Origin: CAZVGZ01 sp964627605
GTDB lineage: Bacteria; Latescibacterota; MWCZ01; CAZVGZ01
Direction: 5' to 3'
Length of the DNA: 64,000 nt
Assembly (NCBI GenBank): GCA_964627605.1
Contig: CAZVGZ010000007.1
Span: forward strand, 43,323-107,322
A model generated the notes under the pieces. The model saw only the letters and a program-made list of their open reading frames with translations, was not told where the DNA came from and ran no database searches. This document shows positions 23,469 through 32,814 of this stretch, piece by piece. The position numbers were made by a program, and so were the translations under genes. The number at the start of each line of letters is the position of its first letter. The stretch's first letter is position 1.

Positions 23469-24761
23469 ATGTCAACCGCTGTAGAAAGCAATCCGCTAGA
23501 AGGTCGGACAGTTTACGTCCCGCAGATGAGCTACGCTGCCGGCAGAACATTGGCTGCATCGGTACGCTCGCTTGGGGTACAAGCTTTAGTGTCGCCTGAT
23601 TCTGACGAGACCACATACGTTCTTGGCGGCAAATATACCTCTGGTGAGGAGTGTCTGCCGCAAAAGGTGACGTTGGGCGACTTCGTGAAAGTCTTGGAAG
23701 CACCCGATTTCCGGCCTGAGCGCACCGCATTCCTGATGCCCACCTCCAACGGTCCGTGCCGCTTTGGGATGTATTCGCCCCATCTGAGGCAACTGCTGGA
23801 CAGCCAAGGCAATCAGGATGTGGTGATCTGGTCGCCATCGTCTGAGGATGGGTACGAGGGGTTTGGCGAACAGGGAGGATCATTTTTCAGGACCTCGTGG
23901 CGAGGGATGGTCGCTGGCGATGCGCTCACAAAAGCGCTCCTTCAGACCCGGCCCTATGAAACAACTCCTGGCGACGCAGACGAGGTTTTTCAGGCGCAGG
24001 TTGCTGCGCTGTGTGGTGTTTTGGAGTCCACGCACGAATCGACCGAGTCGCAGATGGATTTACTCGTTGCGACGCTTAGGTCTGCCAGTGCGGCGTTTCG
24101 CGCGGTGCCCGCTGATTACAGCGAACCACGCCCGCTGATCGGAATCGTTGGCGAGATATTCTGCCGCTTAAACGATTTCTCAAACAACAGCATTGTCAGG
24201 CAGATTGAGGTCCAGGGTGGTGAGGCGTGGATGTCCGACGTGATCGAATGGGTACTCAAAACTAACACCGATCAGCTGATCAACCTCAAGGAAGACGGTC
24301 ACGGGCTGCTGTCCCAAAAAGGGGCCGTAGCAAGGATTAAGCAGATGTTTCAGCGCCATGACGAACATCAGCTCTGCGGAGCTTTCATGCCTGATTTCGT
24401 TGGCTACGAGGAGCCAGCCGACACGCAGGTGCTATACGATTTCAGCGAACCCTACCTGTCGGCTTCAGGCTGCAACGGCGAGATGACACTTAGTGTAGGC
24501 AAAGTCTGCTATCTCCACGGCAAGGGCGCTGACGGGATTATCGACATCAGCCCGTTTACGTGCATGAATGGAATCGTCTGCGAGTCCGTATATCCCCAAG
24601 TGAGCACCGATTACGACGGAATACCGATCAAAGTGTTCTATTTCGATGGCACCCAGGGCGATCTGGGTTCAGATGTAAGCATTTTTATGGAGCTCGCCCG
24701 GACCTACGGTCGCCGCAAAGCTATTCAGAGAAAGCTTCCGCCACACTTTGGGCGTGGCTGA
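23469..24761 (+). CDS. Activase-associated HgdB-like protein (separate C-terminal part of the large activase)
   Basis: A 430-residue protein that resembles the last third of the large CoA-substrate-specific enzyme activases and the 2-hydroxyglutaryl-CoA dehydratase D-component fold. Conserved Cys are seen in SGEECLPQK, NGPCRFGMY, ASGCNGEM and PFTCMNGIVCES, suitable for a (double-cubane) iron-sulfur cluster. PLIGIVGEIFCRLNDFSNN marks the second Rossmann-like lobe. The ATG at 23469 follows GGGGAGAT. It is in the same operon and in the same order as in the fused homologues, so the two products should form one complex. Confidence 0.82.
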   Translation: MSTAVESNPLEGRTVYVPQMSYAAGRTLAASVRSLGVQALVSPDSDETTYVLGGKYTSGEECLPQKVTLGDFVKVLEAPDFRPERTAFLMPTSNGPCRFGMYSPHLRQLLDSQGNQDVVIWSPSSEDGYEGFGEQGGSFFRTSWRGMVAGDALTKALLQTRPYETTPGDADEVFQAQVAALCGVLESTHESTESQMDLLVATLRSASAAFRAVPADYSEPRPLIGIVGEIFCRLNDFSNNSIVRQIEVQGGEAWMSDVIEWVLKTNTDQLINLKEDGHGLLSQKGAVARIKQMFQRHDEHQLCGAFMPDFVGYEEPADTQVLYDFSEPYLSASGCNGEMTLSVGKVCYLHGKGADGIIDISPFTCMNGIVCESVYPQVSTDYDGIPIKVFYFDGTQGDLGSDVSIFMELARTYGRRKAIQRKLPPHFGRG

Positions 24762-24867
24762 ACAGGGGAAGCTGCGCGTCATCGAGCATCGTCGTAAGCT
24801 GAGTTCGCTACCGCGCTGACGGATGGCGATCTCACCAGAAGTCCACGCGATGTAGCCGGAGATTCCG

Positions 24868-24889
24868 AACGTAAAATCGATTTTGCGTT
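24868..24889. promoter_or_regulatory. 22-bp palindrome upstream of the MFS gene
   Basis: AACGTAAAATC faces GATTTTGCGTT with one mismatch and no spacer, 41 nt before the MFS start. It has the size and symmetry of an operator for a dimeric regulator. No T-run follows, so it is unlikely to be a terminator. Confidence 0.45.
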
Positions 24890-24930
24890 GAGGTCGCAGT
24901 GCGCTCCAAAAGCATGCTATACCCCCGCTA

Positions 24931-26100
24931 ATGAAACGTAGACCCAGTCCCCTGGTGCTGGCCTCCTCGGCTACAGCGTTGTCACTTCTCGGCGACGCGA
25001 TGATGTACGCGGTCCTGCCGGTCTACTACACACAACTATCGCTTATTCCGATACATGTCGGCATTCTTCTCTCAGCCAACCGCTGGATTCGTTTGCTGAC
25101 GAACCATTTTGCCGGTGAGTTGTGCCGAAGTGTCAGGGTGGATTTCCTGTTTGGGGCGGCGCTTCTGCTGGGGGCTATCACCACTGCGGCGTATGGCTTG
25201 GTGAGCAGCTTCACGTTTCTGCTATTGGCGCGAGTCGGTTGGGGTGTCGCGTGGTCCGTTATCCGTCAGGCGGGTCTGCTTACTGTCGGGCAGTCCGGCG
25301 ATATCCAGGGAGTTGGTGGCAGGACGGGAATCTACTATGCGATCTCTAGAATGGGGGCGTTGGTTGGGCTTTTCGTTGGGGGAATCGCCCACGACGCCAT
25401 CGGTTTCTCATCTACACTCCTCGTGTTTGCAGCAGCTTCGGTGTTGGCCGTGCCGCTGGGGACATTGTCTCGCCACGGCCTTTCTGTTGTCGACCAAACA
25501 CCCTCAAAGGACGCGACCATAGGTGGCAGTATGGGGGTGATGGTGGGAGGTTTGATCGTGGGATTAGTAGGTACAGGGCTGATATTCTCAACTCTCGGTG
25601 CCGTCCTAAAAGAACGTATAGGCCACGATGTGAGTGTTTTCGGTGTTACTTTGGGGATCGCCTCGCTGACAGGAGCCGTCCTGGCTGCCAGATGGGTGAT
25701 CGAAGCGCTCGGAGCCACCGGCATCGGTAGGCTGGCCGATCGGGTCGGTAGAGCCAAAATGACCTTTTGGGTGTTTGTGGCTGGCTCACTAGCGCTGGGC
25801 AGCGCCGCGATGATCCACAACACCGTGCTTCTGGTCTGCGCAGTCTGGGGTGTGTTTCTATGTGGGATGGCTTTGCGGGTCTTGGTCGCCTCCGAGGGAG
25901 TAGAGAGGGGCGGCGGCGGAGTCATGGCTTTCGCTACAGGTACCGATGTGGGTACTGCGACCGGTCCGCTTCTCGGTTGGGCCATGCAGCAGGTAAGTTT
26001 GCCAATCCCCTACATATTCGTCTTAGGCGCTGTGGTATACCTAATTGGGGCAGCAGCAGTTCCTCGCATATTTGACGGTTCGGTATCAACTCGTCGTTGA
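24931..26100 (+). CDS. Major facilitator superfamily transporter
   Basis: A 389-residue polytopic membrane protein with about 11-12 hydrophobic helices, the length typical of MFS carriers. The loop GIGRLADRVGRAKMTF (about 268-283) matches the MFS motif A consensus, although it sits in the second half. RVGWGVAWSVIRQAG resembles the helix-4 region. The start ATG at 24931 has no good ribosome site; a later ATG within the first helix is possible. Substrate is not predictable. A palindrome upstream suggests local control. Confidence 0.8.
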   Translation: MKRRPSPLVLASSATALSLLGDAMMYAVLPVYYTQLSLIPIHVGILLSANRWIRLLTNHFAGELCRSVRVDFLFGAALLLGAITTAAYGLVSSFTFLLLARVGWGVAWSVIRQAGLLTVGQSGDIQGVGGRTGIYYAISRMGALVGLFVGGIAHDAIGFSSTLLVFAAASVLAVPLGTLSRHGLSVVDQTPSKDATIGGSMGVMVGGLIVGLVGTGLIFSTLGAVLKERIGHDVSVFGVTLGIASLTGAVLAARWVIEALGATGIGRLADRVGRAKMTFWVFVAGSLALGSAAMIHNTVLLVCAVWGVFLCGMALRVLVASEGVERGGGGVMAFATGTDVGTATGPLLGWAMQQVSLPIPYIFVLGAVVYLIGAAAVPRIFDGSVSTRR

Positions 26101-26131
26101 AAGCCCGTCGTCCTGGCGGTAACTGCTTAGC

Positions 26132-26194
26132 GGCGAACAAGGCGTTGCATTCTCAAAGGACAGCATCGCATCGCCATCCCACCTGCTGTTCGCC
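26132..26194. repeat. Inverted repeat between convergent MFS and aspS genes
   Basis: GGCGAACA (26132-26139) and TGTTCGCC (26187-26194) are perfect inverted repeats 47 nt apart in the short convergent spacer. It may form a bidirectional 3'-end stem; no T-run is present. Confidence 0.35.
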
Positions 26195-26197
26195 GTG

Positions 26198-28006
26198 CTA
26201 CGTCGCCCTGGGGCGCAGCCTGATGCCCACCTCGCCCAACTGCTTGTCATCGACCTCGGACGGTGAACCATCCATGAGCGACTGGCCCTGGTTGGTTTTG
26301 GGGAAGGCGATCACCTCGCGGATAGAGCGCTCTCCCGCCAACTGGGCGACCAGACGGTCAAATCCGAAAGCGATGCCGCCGTGGGGAGGTGCGCCATACT
26401 CAAACGCCTCCAGCAAAAAACCGAACTTCGCATGCGCCTCTTCTTCGTCAATCCCCAACAGCCCAAACATCATCTGCTGAAGATCGTTACGGTGGATTCT
26501 AATAGATCCCCCGGCGATCTCCTCGCCGTTGATGACCAGGTCGTATGCTTTGGCTAAGATGGCACCAGGATCGCCGTCTGACAACAGGTCCATATCCTGA
26601 TCGCGCGGCGACGTAAACGGATGGTGGCGAGCCACCCACCGCTTCTCTTCGGCGGACCACTCCAACAGAGGAAAATCGGTTATCCACACAAAATCCCACA
26701 CCGACTCGTCCACCAAACCTCTATCGGCGGCGAGCTTGAGACGAAGCGCTCCCAGCCCAGCATGGACGACCTCGGCGGCGTCAGCCAGGAATAGTAGTAG
26801 GTCGCCAGGTTTGGCGTTGGTTCGCTCTCTTATCCGCTCCTGAATCTCTTCGCTGAAAAATTTTGCGATTGACGATTCAAATCCCGATTCGGTGGCCTTC
26901 ATCCAAGCCAGACCCATAGCGCCGTAGGTCTTTACGAACGGGGTAAGCTGGTTCTCTATCGCAGTGCGGGAAATGTCTGAGCCGCCTGGGAGGTTGATCG
27001 CTTTGACGACGCCGCCGCCTTCAACCGCCTGGCAGAAGACACGGAAATCCGCCTCGCCAGCAATATCGGTTAGATCGATCAGCTCAAGGCCAAACCGCCG
27101 GTCCGGTTTGTCTACGCCGTATCTGTTCATCGCATCGTCGTAGGTCATCCGCTCAATGGATGCCGGGATGTCAACACCGATGGAGCCTTTGAATACAGAC
27201 CGCATCAACTCTTCGGCTACCCCCATCACCCGATTCTGATCGACGAAAGCCATTTCGATATCAATCTGCGTGAATTCGGGCTGCCGGTCGGCTCTCAAAT
27301 CCTCGTCGCGGAAACATTTTACGATCTGAAAATATCTATCGTAGCCGCCCACCATCAGAAGCTGTTTGTAGGTCTGTGGCGACTGTGGCAGCGCATAAAA
27401 GGAGCCTTGCTGAAGTCGGCTGGGCACCAGGAAATCCCTGGCTCCTTCAGGCGTGCTCTTCATCAGAAACGGCGTCTCTACTTCAATAAAATCTTGATCT
27501 GAAAGCTGTTTGCGGACGATCTGGTAGGTTTTGTGCCTAAGGAGCAGGTTCTGCTGCATCTCAGGTCGCCTTAAATCCAGATACCTGTAGCGGAGCCTGA
27601 TCTCTTCGCTGACTTCCGATCCACCTCGTTCGATGGGGAATGGAGGCGATTTGGAGACATTCAGCACGACCAACTTCAAAGCCATCACCTCTATCTCACC
27701 GGTACCCAAGTTTGGGTTGGTCATCCCTTCATCGCGCGGGGCGACTTCACCTTCAATCGCCATAACATACTCCGAGCGGATCTGCTCAGCTTCAGAGTGG
27801 ACCTGGGCCGATGTCTGGGGGCTGAAAACAACCTGTGTCACACCCCATCTGTCCCTCAGGTCGGTGAAGATCACGCCGCCATGGTCGCGCCTGGAGGCGA
27901 CCCATCCCATCAGAACCACTTTTTGGCCAACATCTTCGATTCGTAATTCGCCGAGGTTGTGTGTCCGGCTCATGTCGCCCATTGCCTGTCCTTCGATCTT
28001 GCCCAT
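26198..28006 (-). CDS. aspS: Aspartyl-tRNA synthetase
   Basis: Class II synthetase of 602 residues that charges tRNA-Asp (and perhaps tRNA-Asn). It has an OB-fold anticodon domain (VVLMGWVASRRDHGGVIFTDLRD), motif 2 FRDEDLRADRQPEFTQID, a bacterial-type GAD insertion and motif 3 GIAFGFDRLVAQL. Start is ambiguous: the ATG at 28006 abuts the hisS TAA, while ATGs at 27982 and 27973 follow AAGGACAGG and fit the usual family start better. It is the last gene of the rlmD-hisS-aspS unit. Whether it is discriminating cannot be told here. Confidence 0.95.
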   Translation of the reverse strand: MGKIEGQAMGDMSRTHNLGELRIEDVGQKVVLMGWVASRRDHGGVIFTDLRDRWGVTQVVFSPQTSAQVHSEAEQIRSEYVMAIEGEVAPRDEGMTNPNLGTGEIEVMALKLVVLNVSKSPPFPIERGGSEVSEEIRLRYRYLDLRRPEMQQNLLLRHKTYQIVRKQLSDQDFIEVETPFLMKSTPEGARDFLVPSRLQQGSFYALPQSPQTYKQLLMVGGYDRYFQIVKCFRDEDLRADRQPEFTQIDIEMAFVDQNRVMGVAEELMRSVFKGSIGVDIPASIERMTYDDAMNRYGVDKPDRRFGLELIDLTDIAGEADFRVFCQAVEGGGVVKAINLPGGSDISRTAIENQLTPFVKTYGAMGLAWMKATESGFESSIAKFFSEEIQERIRERTNAKPGDLLLFLADAAEVVHAGLGALRLKLAADRGLVDESVWDFVWITDFPLLEWSAEEKRWVARHHPFTSPRDQDMDLLSDGDPGAILAKAYDLVINGEEIAGGSIRIHRNDLQQMMFGLLGIDEEEAHAKFGFLLEAFEYGAPPHGGIAFGFDRLVAQLAGERSIREVIAFPKTNQGQSLMDGSPSEVDDKQLGEVGIRLRPRAT

Positions 28007-29284
28007 TTAAGTTCCCGCCTGGCCGTCTGTGCTGGTTAATGCGATGGACAGTTCTGCCGCAAGACTGTCAAGCGGCATCTCGTCCTGACTGTCGCGATCC
28101 ATCCACTTCACCTGGGCGACCCCGCGCTCCAGTTCGTCGTCACCCAGTATGACAGCGGCTTTAGCTCCTGTCCTATTAGCCTGACGGAGCTGCGCTTTCA
28201 GGCTACGCCCCAGATAGTCTGTATCACTCTTTAGGCCCGAATCTCGCAGCGATTCCAACACTATGAGTGAAAGCCTTTGAGCGCTTTCACCCCTGGTCGC
28301 TACGAAAACATCCAGACTTTCAAAGGAGTCATCAGCCCCGTCCATGAGCAGCACCAGACGCTCCATACCCGACCCAAACCCAACAGCCGGGGTCGGAGGT
28401 CCGCCTAATTCCTCAACCAACCCGTCGTAGCGACCGCCGCCGCCAAGGGCGTCCTGCGAACCCAACTGGTCGGTGCGGACCTCGAAAACAGTTCGCGTGT
28501 AATAGTCCAGACCTCTCACCAGCCGTGGGTCTACAGTATGAGGGATGTCTAGGCGCTCCAGCGCTTCTGTAAGCCCTCTAAAGTGATCTTTGCAGCCATC
28601 GCACAGATGATCCAACATGGATGGCGCATCCTTGGTGGCCTCTTTGGTGCCCTCGTCTTTACTGTCCAACACCCTCAAGGGGTTGGTTTTAATCCGCTCC
28701 CGACTGGTGTTGTCGAGCGAATCCCCGATCGAGGATAGATAGTCGCGAAGGGTGTCGATATACCCCGGACGGCAGATGTTGTCCCCGATGCTGCCGACAT
28801 GAAGCGAACCATCAACGCCGCCGCGTTTGATTATCGCCATAAACAACGCGATCACTTCGGCATCCACAGACGGGCCGTCTGAGCCAAAGGCCTCCACGCC
28901 GAATGAATGGAACTGCCTCTGCCGGCCTTTCTGAGGCCGTTCTTGCCGGAAGATTGGACCCATGTACCACAACTTCTGGAACGGCTTCTGGTTGCCCAAA
29001 CTGTTTTCCAGGTAGGCACGAACCACCCCTGCGGTACCTTCGGGCCGAAGCGCGATGGCGCGCCCTCCCATATCCTCAAATGTGTACATCTCTTTGCTGA
29101 CGATGTCGGTGCCTTCGCCGATCGACCGGGCAAAGAGTTCCGTCTGCTCGAAAATAGGTGTGACGATCTCGTCGTAGGCGTATAAAGCCATCACCTCACG
29201 GACGATAGCTTCAAGCCGCTGCCAAAGCTCTCGCTCTTGGGGCAGTACGTCACGAGTGCCTGATATTGCGCGATACTGTTCCAC
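28007..29284 (-). CDS. hisS: Histidyl-tRNA synthetase
   Basis: Class II synthetase of 425 residues. It opens with the typical YRAISGTRDVLPQE, has motif 2 FRQERPQKGRQRQFHSFGVE, the His-binding LVRGLDYYTRTVFEV, motif 3 AVGFGSGMERLVLL and the anticodon-binding domain at the C-terminus. It starts with GTG at 29284, 1 nt after the rlmD stop, and ends directly before aspS. The hisS-aspS pair is a common bacterial arrangement. Confidence 0.96.
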   Translation of the reverse strand: MEQYRAISGTRDVLPQERELWQRLEAIVREVMALYAYDEIVTPIFEQTELFARSIGEGTDIVSKEMYTFEDMGGRAIALRPEGTAGVVRAYLENSLGNQKPFQKLWYMGPIFRQERPQKGRQRQFHSFGVEAFGSDGPSVDAEVIALFMAIIKRGGVDGSLHVGSIGDNICRPGYIDTLRDYLSSIGDSLDNTSRERIKTNPLRVLDSKDEGTKEATKDAPSMLDHLCDGCKDHFRGLTEALERLDIPHTVDPRLVRGLDYYTRTVFEVRTDQLGSQDALGGGGRYDGLVEELGGPPTPAVGFGSGMERLVLLMDGADDSFESLDVFVATRGESAQRLSLIVLESLRDSGLKSDTDYLGRSLKAQLRQANRTGAKAAVILGDDELERGVAQVKWMDRDSQDEMPLDSLAAELSIALTSTDGQAGT

Positions 29285-29285
29285 A

Positions 29286-30659
29286 TCAACCTTCCGTGTT
29301 TGCGCCCAACGTCAGCGTGGTGACCGCTTCGATGTGCGGGGTATGCGGAAACATATCCACCGGCTGAACCGAGCCCATTTCGTAACCCACGACCATGAGA
29401 GCGCGGACGTCTGCCGCCATACTCCTGGGGTTGCAGGAGACATATACGATTTTTGGTGCATGCAGCTTAGCGAGTGCAGCGACGGCTTTGGAGTGCAAGC
29501 CAGCGCGTGGCGGGTCCACCACCACCACGTCTGGTGTGTCATCGCTCCACCGGGCCAGCTCATCTTCTGCGGTCCCACACCGAAACTCGGCGTGATCAAT
29601 ACCGTTCTTCTCGGCGTTGAGTTTGGCATCGGCTATCGAATCTGGCGATGAGTCGATCCCTAGGACACTGCTGGCATCGTTCGCCAGCCACAACCCGATG
29701 GTCCCGGTACCGCAGCAGACATCCAGCAGTTTTTCATTCCCTGTCAACGCCGCCTGTCTTGCGATCTCTTCGTACAACGCCTCTGCACCGAGCGTGTTGG
29801 TCTGGAAAAACGACTGAGGTGACACCGTCAATCGCAGCCGGCCGAGCCGCTCGTCTATCGTAGGAACGCCCCCCAACAGCTCAGTGTACTCACCTGTCGT
29901 AACAGAGGCTTTTGTGTCGTTGACAGTGAGCCAGAGGCTGCTAACTTCAGGCATCTCGCGGGCGAACAGATCGGCCAACTCATTTTTCCCGGCGAACTCA
30001 CGCTCTGCGGTCACCAGATTGACCATCACGTCGCCTGTCTGCTTTCCCTCACGGATTACCAGATACCTCAGACAGCCCGACTGCAATCTGGGGGCCCAAA
30101 CCTCCAACGCATTGGAACGCGCCCACTCTCTGACGGCGTCCATTATTCTGTTTGATAACGGCGACTGTAGAAGGCACTCCTTGGCATCAAAAACCGCATC
30201 AAAACGACCCGCCTTGTGAAGACCCAACGAAAGCCCACCTCTGTGTCCGAACGAAAACTCCATCTTGTTGCGATAGAAATAGGACCATCCAGGAGTCTGC
30301 ACAGCCAGGACGGTACCTTCCGCATCGAGCGTGATCTCGCTCAGAGCTGCGACCACCATTCGACGTTTGAGGTCGGCCTGTACTGGTCTCGCAAGCTGCT
30401 GCCACCGACAGCTACCGCATCTGTCCACATGGCGACAAGCTGCTGTCACCCTGGGAGCACCGTAGCGGTCCATCCTGTCAATCGCCGCTTCAAAGGTTGC
30501 CGCCTTGCGTCTTAGAATAGCTGCGGTTCCGCTGTCGCCAGGTACAGCCAAACCACGCAAAAACACCCGCTGACCATCAATCACGCCTACCCCTCGACCT
30601 TTGGAGTCGAGATCGCTGACGGTCAGATGGTGATGTTGGCCACGTTTGACGATTGACAT
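29286..30659 (-). CDS. rlmD: 23S rRNA (uracil-5-)-methyltransferase, RumA/RlmD family
   Basis: SAM-dependent m5U methyltransferase of 457 residues. A TRAM domain lies at 1-60, an Fe-S cluster motif follows (C75, C81, C84 in CRHVDRCGSCRW plus a later Cys), the SAM loop is LLDVCCGTGTIGLWLA, and the catalytic segments are DPPRAGLHSKAV and VYVSCNPRSMA. The family includes RlmD, RlmCD and TrmA-like enzymes, so the modified position (U1939 or U747) is inferred. The gene follows the rplQ terminator and is closely packed with hisS. Confidence 0.85.
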   Translation of the reverse strand: MSIVKRGQHHHLTVSDLDSKGRGVGVIDGQRVFLRGLAVPGDSGTAAILRRKAATFEAAIDRMDRYGAPRVTAACRHVDRCGSCRWQQLARPVQADLKRRMVVAALSEITLDAEGTVLAVQTPGWSYFYRNKMEFSFGHRGGLSLGLHKAGRFDAVFDAKECLLQSPLSNRIMDAVREWARSNALEVWAPRLQSGCLRYLVIREGKQTGDVMVNLVTAEREFAGKNELADLFAREMPEVSSLWLTVNDTKASVTTGEYTELLGGVPTIDERLGRLRLTVSPQSFFQTNTLGAEALYEEIARQAALTGNEKLLDVCCGTGTIGLWLANDASSVLGIDSSPDSIADAKLNAEKNGIDHAEFRCGTAEDELARWSDDTPDVVVVDPPRAGLHSKAVAALAKLHAPKIVYVSCNPRSMAADVRALMVVGYEMGSVQPVDMFPHTPHIEAVTTLTLGANTEG

Positions 30660-30682
30660 TAGTGTCCCGCGACGCTTCTCTA

Positions 30683-30728
30683 CAAAATACAGAAAGGGCG
30701 ACGCCGTCTCTAAAGAGCCGCGCCGCCC
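30683..30728 (-). terminator. Terminator at the end of the ribosomal superoperon
   Basis: After the rplQ stop, - strand GGGCGGCGC (from 30728) pairs with GCGTCGCCC (30704-30696), with an inner CTCT/AGAG stem, followed by TTTCTGTATTTT. It separates rplQ from rlmD. Confidence 0.6.
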
Positions 30729-30768
30729 CTGCCATTTTCAAATCGATTCCGATCTCAGAGGCGGCTGG

Positions 30769-31410
30769 TTACTCCTTGTCCTCGTTGTTGTCGTCATCAT
30801 CACCAGCCTCGACGTCGCCAACTTCGACGGTCGCATCAACGACTTCGTCTGCGACCTCTTCACTCGGTGCGGCTTCGACCTCTTCGATGGCAGCCTCTTC
30901 AACTGGGGCCTCTTCAACTGCGGTTGCAACCATTTCAGCCACCGGCACTGGCTGAACAGCTCCGACAACCGCATCGGGCTCAACCCACGAAACCAGCGAA
31001 ATCTCAGCGGCATCGCCCTTTCGATGAGTCAGCTTGACGACTCTGGTGTAGCCACCATTCCACGGTACTTCGCTGCCATCAGCAAGCTGCCTGGTCTCGT
31101 ACTGAGGTGCCATCTCATCAAAAAGCCTGCTGATCGCACGCTTGTTGGGAGGTGTCCAGTCGCGGTCAGCCGCTGCTGTTCTAGGGCGCTTGCCGTGCGG
31201 CAACAGCGACAGAGCCTGACGCCTGGCGTGTAGGTCGCCACGTTTTGCAAGTGTCATCAGCCGCTCAGCGAACGATTGCAGCGCTTTTGCTCGGGCGTGG
31301 GTGGTGCGCAGATAGCCCACCTCCAACAGTGATAGCGCCAAATTGCCCATTAAACTGCGCCTGTGGCTGGTGGTGACCCCCAGCTTTCGAATCTTATTCC
31401 GGTGTCTCAT
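30769..31410 (-). CDS. rplQ: 50S ribosomal protein L17 with acidic C-terminal tail
   Basis: A 213-residue protein. Residues 1-120 are a normal L17 (MRHRNKIRKLGVTTSHRRSL, TTHARAKALQSFAERLMTLAKRG). The start is the ATG at 31410 after GAGGAG; it overlaps the rpoA end by 17 nt. From about residue 130 on the protein is an added acidic, Ala/Glu/Val/Asp-rich tail of some 85 residues that ends in a run of Asp, Asn and Glu. Most L17 proteins end near 120-130 residues. The tail function is unknown. Confidence 0.93.
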   Translation of the reverse strand: MRHRNKIRKLGVTTSHRRSLMGNLALSLLEVGYLRTTHARAKALQSFAERLMTLAKRGDLHARRQALSLLPHGKRPRTAAADRDWTPPNKRAISRLFDEMAPQYETRQLADGSEVPWNGGYTRVVKLTHRKGDAAEISLVSWVEPDAVVGAVQPVPVAEMVATAVEEAPVEEAAIEEVEAAPSEEVADEVVDATVEVGDVEAGDDDDNNEDKE

Positions 31411-32660
31411 CGGACTCCTCGCCTTCGCCATCGCCTTTTGCGTCGGCGTCANNNNNNNNNNNNNNNNNNNNNNNNNNNNNNNNNNNNNNNNNNNNNNNNN
31501 NNNNNNNNNNNNNNNNNNNNNNNNNNNNNNNNNNNNNNNNNNNNNNNNNNNGCGTCGGCGTCAGCGTCAGCTGGAACTTCTTCGTCCACGTTGACGTCGC
31601 CTTCTTCTTCGCTCGGTTCTGGTGGCTGAGGGGGCGGCGGAAGGTCGGCAAGCGCTTCTATACCATCGTGCCGGATCGCTTCTACCATCTCCTCGGTCAT
31701 TCCAAACCAGAGGCCCATACTGGTGAGCAACTCCGTCAGCTCCGTCAGTGATTTCCGACCAAAGTTGCGGTACTTGAGCATATCCGCTTCAGTTTTGCGA
31801 ACAAGCTCCTCTACATCTTGGATGCCAGCTGCTTTTAGGCAGTTGGCCGATCTAACCGAAAGCTCCATCTCATCAATTGACATCGACAGGAGCGTTTCGC
31901 CCTTCTGCTCCTCGCCCATGTCAGCAAACTCCTCGCCAGCCAGGTCCTCGCCGGAGACTAAAAACGCCAGATGACTTCGTATGGTCTTGGCAGCAGCGAC
32001 TAGTGCTTCCCTGGGTTCAACCGTCCCGTCGGTCCACAACTCAAGGCTCAACTCGTCGTAGTCGGTGCGCATACCTACGCGGGCCGGGTTGATCTGAAAG
32101 TTGACCCTTTTGATCGGCGAGTAGGTGGCATCAATTACGATCGTGCCCAGCGGCATCTCTTCTTCGACACGCTCATCCGCCAAGCTGTAGCCACGGCCTC
32201 GGGCCACCGTAAGCTCCATGTCGAGCACCGCGCCGTCTGATAGCGTAGCGATATGGTGCTCAGAGTTGACGATCTCAATGTTGCTATCAACTGCAAGATC
32301 GCCTGCGGTAATTGATCCTGGGCCAGGCTTGGTGACGCGGATCGATCGTGTTGGCTCTCCGTCGGCAAGCCGCAGCCTAACCTCCTTGAGATTCAACACG
32401 ACCTCCGGCACGTCCTCGACCATTCCCTCCACCGTGGAGAACTCATGCTGGACGCCCTCCATACGGACGGTCTCAAGCGCCGCTCCCTCCATCGAAGAGA
32501 GAAGCACCCGCCTAAGAGCACTACCTAAAGTTGTTCCAAAACCTCGCTCTAGCGGTTGCAGTATGAACCGCCCGTAGGTGGGGCTTAGAGTCTCCTCGTC
32601 CGCCACCAAACCTTCCGGTATAACTAAGCGAGTTGGATCAATCACTTCTTGTACGTTCAT
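31394..32660 (-). CDS. rpoA: RNA polymerase alpha subunit, interrupted by a 100-N gap
   Basis: Alpha NTD is complete (FGTTLGSALRRVLLSSMEG, NFQINPARVG) and the CTD helix-hairpin-helix is present (LSVRSANCLKAAGI, YRNFGRKSLTEL). After the CTD comes an added Pro- and acid-rich tail (PPPPQPPEPSEEEGD ... PADADAD). The N run 31452-31551 falls in this tail. The frame resumes beyond it as DAKGDGEGEESDETPE and stops at 31394. The ATG at 32660 is preceded by a spacer of about 150 nt from rpsD that holds no other gene. Confidence 0.92.
31452..31551. other. Assembly gap of exactly 100 N
   Basis: Both flanks carry the same 12-mer GCGTCGGCGTCA (31440-31451 and 31552-31563). Merging them restores one open rpoA frame through an Asp-Ala repeat. 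The gap length is therefore a scaffolding placeholder. Confidence 0.95.
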
Positions 32661-32814
32661 CGGGCCTCTTTTTCTTGCCTTGTTGTCACCGAAAGGTCAC
32701 AGAAACTAGCGACGAAATCCACCGGACCTCAGCATCCGATGTAAAACTGGTTCTGTCACTGGCGCGAGCAAAAAACTGGTTGGAAGCCGCTGCTGGCTGC
32801 GAACCGCCTGTTTT

